From Primula veris (lineage: Eukaryota > Streptophyta > Magnoliopsida > Ericales > Primulaceae): a stretch of 64,000 bases of DNA. Position 1 is the stretch's first letter. Each line of letters starts with the position of its first letter. Made by a program: the position numbers and the translations under genes. The notes under the pieces are model-generated. The model was not told the origin of the DNA and did no database searches. It was given only the letters and a program-made list of their open reading frames with translations. This document shows, piece after piece, positions 24,801-33,800 of the stretch. The stretch lies in the NCBI GenBank assembly GCA_963682055.1, contig OY821742.1:7153816-7217815 (forward strand). The letters run 5' to 3'.

Positions 24801-27800
24801 ACGGTCTATATTAACAGCCACAAAAATAGTTAGGAACCATATAAAGACTGAACAAGGTATAGATACTTATACAGATACAGTCTTACCCAATGCAGTTTAT
24901 ACCCTTCTCACTGCCATCGTACAAGCCTTTATTGGTTCTAATCCTATTTCTATAGAAAGAAATAAAGATCTATTAATCAATCTGAAATGCCCCACGCTAA
25001 CACAGTTTAGATGGTATAAGGATGTTTTTCTAACCAAAATTATGATGCGACCTGATGCAAATGCTGATTTCTGGAAAGAAAAATTTATTGCAGGTCTTCC
25101 TAATCTATTTGCCCAAAAGGTTAAAGATAGGATTTTACGCCAAACTGGGAATACTACAATCCCTTACCATGAATTTACATATGGTCAACTTATTAGTGAG
25201 TGTGTCGGTGAAGGTTTATCCCTTTGTAATGACATAAAATTGAAAGCCCAATTAAAAAGTCAAAATTTGACAGGAAGGAAAGAAATAGGTACTTTCTGTG
25301 ATCAATTCGGATTTGATCTTCAACTCCCTCACAATTCTCATCAGAAATCTTATTCTAAGAAAAAACATTTTTCTAATTCTAAGAGATTTTCTCGAAAAAC
25401 CTCTAAACCAAGACATAATACCCAGCATATTGGTACATCTCGACCTAAGCCTTATAGGTCTAAACCGAAACCTAACCCAAACAATCCTATTATTTGTCAG
25501 AAATGTGGCAAAACAGGTCATTATGCCAACAGATGTTGGACAAAGAAGAGATTAAATGAGATCTCTGATGAAAGACTTAGGAAACAACTTATAGCTGTTA
25601 TGTTATATTCTTCTGACGAAGAAGCAGCAACAAATGATATAGAAGTCTATACTAGTAGTGAGTCTGAACATTATAGTTCATCATCCTCCTCTTCAGATTG
25701 TGAATGTAAGGATAATACTTATAAAGCTATGCTTGATATGAATGGTTTAAGTTTGAATGTTCTTACTTCCCATGAAAAATCTATATTAGATCTTATTAAT
25801 GAAATTGATAATGCTGAAATAAAAAAGAAATTGATTAAACATTATCTAGATGTCCTTACAAAAGACAAGAAAAAGGACACTCCTTATATTCCTCAGGAAG
25901 CTTATTCTCTAAAACATGTTTTTCAAGGACTTCCATCTCCTTCCAAACAATTTTGTAGTGAAGATATGTATAAAGAGGTAAAAGCTCTTAAAGAAGACAG
26001 TAATAGCAAAGCTATTTCTATCTCTGATTTATATAGTGAAATTCACATATTAAAAAATGAAGTTAAATTCCTACGAAATATCATTCAAACAGAAAAGGAT
26101 ATTCCTTTTATAGAAGAAAAAGAAAAGGACACTTTTTTAAATATAATTGATAAAATTACTTATCAGAAGTGGCATTCTTATGTCACAATTGTTATTAATA
26201 AAGAATTTACTTTTTCTGGTCCTGCACTTATTGATAGTGGGGCTGATTTAAATTGCATATGTGAAGGGTTAATTCCTACCCACTATTATGACAAAACTAC
26301 ACAATCTTTAAATACTGCTGATGGATCTCGTATGAAGATTCATTATAAATTGTCTAATGCATATATTTGTAATTCTGACATGTGTTTTCAAACAACATTT
26401 GTTATGGTTAAGGTCTTACTCAACAAATCATTTTGGGTACTCCTTTTTTAAACTTAATAGAACCTTTTATGGTTACCTCAAAGGGTATTATTTTTGAAAC
26501 CAATGGTCAAGAAATTATATTTGACTTTATTACAAAGCCACAAACTAGAGAAGTTGATATGATCAAAGAGACTTTGGTTTTTAAAGAAAAGCAAATCAAT
26601 TTCTTACAAAAGGATTTAAAAGTTATGAATATTTCTCGACAAATTATTTCACAAAAAGATAAAATTAGTATTATCACTAATCTCATCAAAAGAGAGATTT
26701 GCAGTGATCTCCCTACTGCTTTTTGGGAAAGAAAGAAACATATTGTCACACTTCCCTATGTGGAAGATTTTCAAGACAGTAGTATTACTACAGTAGCTAG
26801 GCCTGCCCAAATGGGTCCAGATTTAATTGAATATTGTAAAGAGGAGATAAACTCTTTATTAAATAAAAAACTTATTCGTAAATCCTATTCCCCTTGGAGC
26901 TGCACTGATTTTTATGTTTATAAAAATGCTGAAATTGAAAGAGGTGCTCCTCGATTAGTTATTAACTACAAACCTTTAAACAAGGTTCTTAAATGGATTA
27001 GGTATCCTATTCCCAATAAAAAAGATTTACTTACCAGAATTCAATCTGCTAATGTCTTTTCAAAATTTGATCTAAAATCTAGTTATTGGCAAATACAGAT
27101 AGCTGAGCAAGATAAATATAAAACTGCTTTTGTTGTTCCTATGGGACATTATGAATGGAATGTAATGTCATTCGGTTTAAAAAATGATCCTTCTGAGTTT
27201 CAAAACATTATGAATGATATTTTTTTATCCTTATTCTTCCTTTAGCATTGTTTATATTGATGATATTCTCATCTTTTCTCAAGATATAGATCAACATTTT
27301 AAGCACATAAATATTTTTATAAAATTAATAAAAAATGTTGGATTAGTAGTATCTGCTACTAAAATGTCTTTATTTCAGACTCATATTCGTTTTTTGGGAC
27401 AAGAAATTGACCAGGGCAAAATTATCCCTATTGATCGCGCTATACAATTTGCGGATAAATTTCCTGATATTTTACATGAAAAAACCCAATTACAAAGGTT
27501 TTTGGGAAGTCTCAATTATATTGCTGACTATTATAAAAATCTTGCTATAGACAGCTCTCCTTTATATGAGAGATTAAAGAAAGATCCTCCTTTATGGACT
27601 GATATTCATACGAATGCAGTTAGACTTATTAAGTCTAAAGTAAAAAGTTTACCCTGTTTAGCATTAATTTCTCCTAAAAGTTTTAAAATTGTAGAAACTG
27701 ATGCATCAGATATTGGTTATGGAGGAATATTAAAACAAAAATTTCCTTCCAAAAATAAAGAGATATTATCTCGTTATACTTCTGGCAAGTGGAATTCTGC

Positions 27801-30800
27801 CCAAATCAATTTACTTCTGGTTAGTGCGCTTATAGTGCGCTTTGGTGCTTTTCTTTTTTGTTTTGTTTTTTAGCATAAGAAAAAGCAAAAGCGCACAGCC
27901 CGCGCACTAAGGCTAAAAAACAAAACAAAAAAGAAAAGCACCAAAGCGCACTATAAGCGCACTAACTTAAAGTAAAAGAAGAAGCCAAAACATGGGCGGC
28001 TCCTCATGAATACTGGCCAACATATTGACCCACATATAAAGAGAGATTCTCAGCTTTTCCATAAATCACGCCGGGTGCTCATTGGGCCCCATCGAACACG
28101 TGAAAAAGTGGTAGTGATTGAAGGAATCATTCTTTATAAAAAATTACAAATAAAAATTATAATAAAAATTACAAACTGACATATTAAGCCTTAGCTTTGC
28201 CTTTGTCTTTTGTAGCAATATTCTTCTCATCCATACTGAGAGGGTTGCGCAAGGTGGCGAGGTTATCTAAATAGTCCTCCATATCTTCATTATCTGTTTC
28301 TGCATCGTCTTCCATGAGAGATTCAGATTTTGAAGAATTAGCTTGAAAACATTCAGAAAAATCAACATCTAACTGTTGTTGAATAAATTCCAAATATTTT
28401 TCCTTGAGTTCAATATTGGATACAGAAGGAAATAAATCTTTAAAGTCAGACATAGATGGGATACCCACAGTCTTTTTCTCGGGAGCATATTCCCGTTCCA
28501 TTTTCTTAAAGGCTTCAATGGCTTCTTGTATTTTTATAAGGACTAGTTTGCAATCAAACTTCGCCCACCATTTATAATAAGATTGCCTTGTTAAGGCCAT
28601 AATACCAATATCAGTTCTTTTTATGGCATAAGACCATTGCCATATCCAAGGTAAGCTGAATGTGATAAGAAAACGAAGTAAATGACTTCCTGTAACCACT
28701 TTGGCCCCCGTAATTTTTGGATTACTGGAACAATGAAGGGTATATTTATCAGCAATATCAGGGGGGAAAATATCCTCATTAGGCCCAATAAAAGAAAACC
28801 AATCATAAAACCAATATGGTAGGTCTTGACCCAATAATGTTGGTTCTAAGCGGATAAACCAAGTATGTTTTTCGGCCCGATTTTGATAATAAAAGGCATG
28901 ACGCCAAGCAGACATATAATCCCAATAATTATAGTGTTGGTGGGAAAATTTAAGCTGCATAGGCTTATTGGGGTTTAATCCCCATTCAGTAATAGAGATG
29001 ACCTTTCTAATGAAGGCTTTGCTAAAGGAAATATCCCTAGTATTTTTATGTTGATTCATATGATTGATCATCACTGAACCAGTTTCAATAAGAATAGACT
29101 GAAAATATTTCAAGTTCTTATTATCAATAAGAGGAAAATGTTCCTCAGTCTCAAAATATCTCTTAGCCAAGGTATTAGGTGAGGTAAATAACCTCTCATC
29201 TCCTTTATTCAGAAGAATAATAATTCCTTCGTTCACCTTTTGCTTGCCAGGAATAACTGGTTCCTTGAGTGCTTCTAAGAAGCTTTCTTGTGTTTTACCA
29301 GAGGATAAATAATCCTCATAATTAGCAGGCTCTCTTTTAGAGTGAGCAGCCGATCCCCTAGAAGAGCCGGAGTCGGACTGGGAAGAGGAATATCTCTTCT
29401 TGTCGAATTCATGGCGAGCATGCGAAGAGGATAATCCTCGACGCCCACGGCTAGATTGGCTCATGAGGAGCTAATAGGGCCAAGAATATATTCCCTGGTG
29501 AGAAAATCAGGAAGAGAATTATGTTCTCCTTTAATATATTCAATATCGAAATCAAAAATAGACAAAATAGATTGCCATCGAGCAAATATTTGCTTGGATG
29601 CCAGATTTTTGACATCTTTTTCTAAAACTTCCTTAGCTGCTTTACAATCAATTCGCAGGAGGAATTTTTGATTTAATAAATCATCTTGGAATTTAGTAAT
29701 ACAATTGACTATAGAAAGAATTTCTTTCTTTATTGTGGAATAATTGATTTGGGCAGAATTCCACTTGCCAGAAGTATAACGAGATAATATCTCTTTATTT
29801 TTGGAAGGAAATTTTTGTTTTAATATTCCTCCATAACCAATATCTGATGCATCAGTTTCTACAATTTTAAAACTTTTAGGAGAAATTAATGCTAAACAGG
29901 GTAAACTTTTTACTTTAGACTTAATAAGTCTAACTGCATTCGTATGAATATCAGTCCATAAAGGAGGATCTTTCTTTAATCTCTCATATAAAGGAGAGCT
30001 GTCTATAGCAAGATTTTTATAATAGTCAGCAATATAATTGAGACTTCCCAAAAACCTTTGTAATTGGGTTTTTTCATGTAAAATATCAGGAAATTTATCC
30101 GCAAATTGTATAGCGCGATCAATAGGGATAATTTTGCCCTGGTCAATTTCTTGTCCCAAAAAACGAATATGAGTCTGAAATAAAGACATTTTAGTAGCAG
30201 ATACTACTAATCCAACATTTTTTATTAATTTTATAAAAATATTTATGTGCTTAAAATGTTGATCTATATCTTGAGAAAAGATGAGAATATCATCAATATA
30301 AACAATGCTAAAGGAAGAATAAGGATAAAAAAATATCATTCATAATGTTTTGAAACTCAGAAGGATCATTTTTTAAACCGAATGACATTACATTCCATTC
30401 ATAATGTCCCATAGGAACAACAAAAGCAGTTTTATATTTATCTTGCTCAGCTATCTGTATTTGCCAATAACTAGATTTTAGATCAAATTTTGAAAAGACA
30501 TTAGCAGATTGAATTCTGGTAAGTAAATCTTTTTTATTGGGAATAGGATACCTAATCCATTTAAGAACCTTGTTTAAAGGTTTGTAGTTAATAACTAATC
30601 GAGGAGCACCTCTTTCAATTTCAGCATTTTTATAAACATAAAAATCAGTGCAGCTCCAAGGGGAATAGGATTTACGAATAAGTTTTTTATTTAATAAAGA
30701 GTTTATCTCCTCTTTACAATATTCAATTAAATCTGGACCCATTTGGGCAGGCCTAGCTACTGTAGTAATACTACTGTCTTGAAAATCTTCCACATAGGGA

Positions 30801-33800
30801 AGTGTGACAATATGTTTCTTTCTTTCCCAAAAAGCAGTAGGGAGATCACTGCAAATCTCTCTTTTGATGAGATTAGTGATAATACTAATTTTATCTTTTT
30901 GTGAAATAATTTGTCGAGAAATATTCATAACTTTTAAATCCTTTTGTAAGAAATTGATTTGCTTTTCTTTAAAAACCAAAGTCTCTTTGATCATATCAAC
31001 TTCTCTAGTTTGTGGCTTTGTAATAAAGTCAAATATAATTTCTTGACCATTGGTTTCAAAAATAATACCCTTTGAGGTAACCATAAAAGGTTCTATTAAG
31101 TTTAAAAAAGGAGTACCCAAAATGATTTGTTGAGTAAGACCTTAACCATAACAAATGTTGTTTGAAAACACATGTCAGAATTACAAATATATGCATTAGA
31201 CAATTTATAATGAATCTTCATACGAGATCCATCAGCAGTATTTAAAGATTGTGTAGTTTTGTCATAATAGTGGGTAGGAATTAACCCTTCACATATGCAA
31301 TTTAAATCAGCCCCACTATCAATAAGTGCAGGACCAGAAAAAGTAAATTCTTTATTAATAACAATTGTGACATAAGAATGCCACTTCTGATAAGTAATTT
31401 TATCAATTATATTTAAAAAAGTGTCCTTTTCTTTTTCTTCTATAAAAGGAATATCCTTTTCTGTTTGAATGATATTTCGTAGGAATTTAACTTCATTTTT
31501 TAATATGTGAATTTCACTATATAAATCAGAGATAGAAATAGCTTTGCTATTACTGTCTTCTTTAAGAGCTTTTACCTCTTTATACATATCTTCACTACAA
31601 AATTGTTTGGAAGGAGATGGAAGTCCTTGAAAAACATGTTTTAGAGAATAAGCTTCCTGAGGAATATAAGGAGTGTCCTTTTTCTTGTCTTTTGTAAGGA
31701 CATCTAGATAATGTTTAATCAATTTCTTTTTTATTTCAGCATTATCAATTTCATTAATAAGATCTAATATAGATTTTTCATGGGAAGTAAGAACATTCAA
31801 ACTTAAACCATTCATATCAAGCATAGCTTTATAAGTATTATCCTTACATTCACAATCTGAAGAGGAGGATGATGAACTATAATGTTCAGACTCACTACTA
31901 GTATAGACTTCTATATCATTTGTTGCTGCTTCTTCGTCAGAAGAATATAACATAACAGCTATAAGTTGTTTCCTAAGTCTTTCATCAGAGATCTCATTTA
32001 ATCTCTTCTTTGTCCAACATCTGTTGGCATAATGACCTGTTTTGCCACATTTCTGACAAATAATAGGATTGTTTGGGTTAGGTTTCGGTTTAGACCTATA
32101 AGGCTTAGGTCGAGATGTACCAATATGCTGGGTATTATGTCTTGGTTTAGAGGTTTTTCGAGAAAATCTCTTAGAATTAGAAAAATGTTTTTTCTTAGAA
32201 TAAGATTTCTGATGAGAATTGTGAGGGAGTTGAAGATCAAATCCGAATTGATCACAGAAAGTACCTATTTCTTTCCTTCCTGTCAAATTTTGACTTTTTA
32301 ATTGGGCTTTCAATTTTATGTCATTACAAAGGGATAAACCTTCACCGACACACTCACTAATAAGTTGACCATATGTAAATTCATGGTAAGGGATTGTAGT
32401 ATTCCCAGTTTGGCGTAAAATCCTATCTTTAACCTTTTGGGCAAATAGATTAGGAAGACCTGCAATAAATTTTTCTTTCCAGAAATCAGCATTTGCATCA
32501 GGTCGCATCATAATTTTGGTTAGAAAAACATCCTTATACCATCTAAACTGTGTTAGCGTGGGGCATTTCAGATTGATTAATAGATCTTTATTTCTTTCTA
32601 TAGAAATAGGATTAGAACCAATAAAGGCTTGTACGATGGCAGTGAGAAGGGTATAAACTGCATTGGGTAAGACTGTATCTGTATAAGTATCTATACCTTG
32701 TTCAGTCTTTATATGGTTCCTAACTATTTTTGTGGCTGTTAATATAGACCGTTGTTGATCAGGGGATAAAATGTTATCCCACCAACCACGTAGTTGACCA
32801 GCAAAACCAGCTACCATAAATTCAGCAATTTGATAGTCGGTGTTATTAGCACTAAGACATACGGTCGAATACATAGTCATTCTATGTAACACAATCATAA
32901 TTTGGTATTCTGTCATACCATCAATATTCCATTCATAGATGGTGCGAGCACTAAAACAAGAAAAATTATTAATATTTTCTTCTTCATAAAGAAGATCTTG
33001 AGGACTGGGTCGCGTATAATAATGTTTGACAGGTGCAGTTGGAACGGATTTCCGTCCATAAGCAGTTGATTTCCCAAAAACATTTTGATTAATACTAGCC
33101 GGTTCAATTGGTTCAGGCTTAGTATCCATATCCAAAAGTTGTTTTTCAAAAATATTTATATTTTCTATATCCTCTGATAAGGTTGCTATATTCTTACCTT
33201 TTATATTTAGGTTTTCTAATTGCTGCGTCAGTATCGTGATAATATCATTATTATTATTATTCTCAGGAACAGTAATATCAATACTGGGTTTTAATAAAGT
33301 AGGTTCAATAACCGTTTGTGGAACATAAAAACTAGACGAACTAGCAACAACTGGTGCTTCTTTATGAACAATAATAGTTCCCTGGTCTTCAATACGACCT
33401 AGTTGTGAACAAATAGTTTGGAGAGTTAAATTAGTAAAATTAAGCTGTTTTTCATCTTTAGAAAAAGCGACACAGCTTCTCCAGCACGAATTTTTAAATG
33501 CTCACAAGGGGGATGAATAGCAGAAATAGTTTCCCCTTTTGCTGTAGTCCAATTTTTTTGAAAAGTTTTTAATACATTTAAAAAAGGACTTTGCTCGATA
33601 GTAGCTTGGTTAATAAACCAAATAGGAAAAGAAACTAATTGTTGGATATGATCAATATGTTTATAAAATAAGGTTTTATAAATTTGTTGTTCTTCTCTGG
33701 TATAAGTAGAGAAAAACCAGTTCTTAAAAGAAGTATATTTTTCTTGGTTCATGTCTTGAACACAAGTTTGCCTATCATAAGAAAAAGGAATAGATAACAT

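Larger units (their letters stand above)
22506..27811 (+). repeat. Left arm of a 5306-bp inverted repeat
   Basis: Every paired feature in the two arms satisfies x + y = 57553, so there is no net indel over 5.3 kb. The predicted translations of the paired frames (155, 306, 677 and 270 residues) are identical. The arm ends at aaatcaatt inside RNase H. Confidence 0.9.

Noticed and set aside
27812..27873. C-terminal extension of the left viral RNase H frame
   Set aside because: The last ~20 residues come from the junction hairpin, not from viral coding sequence.
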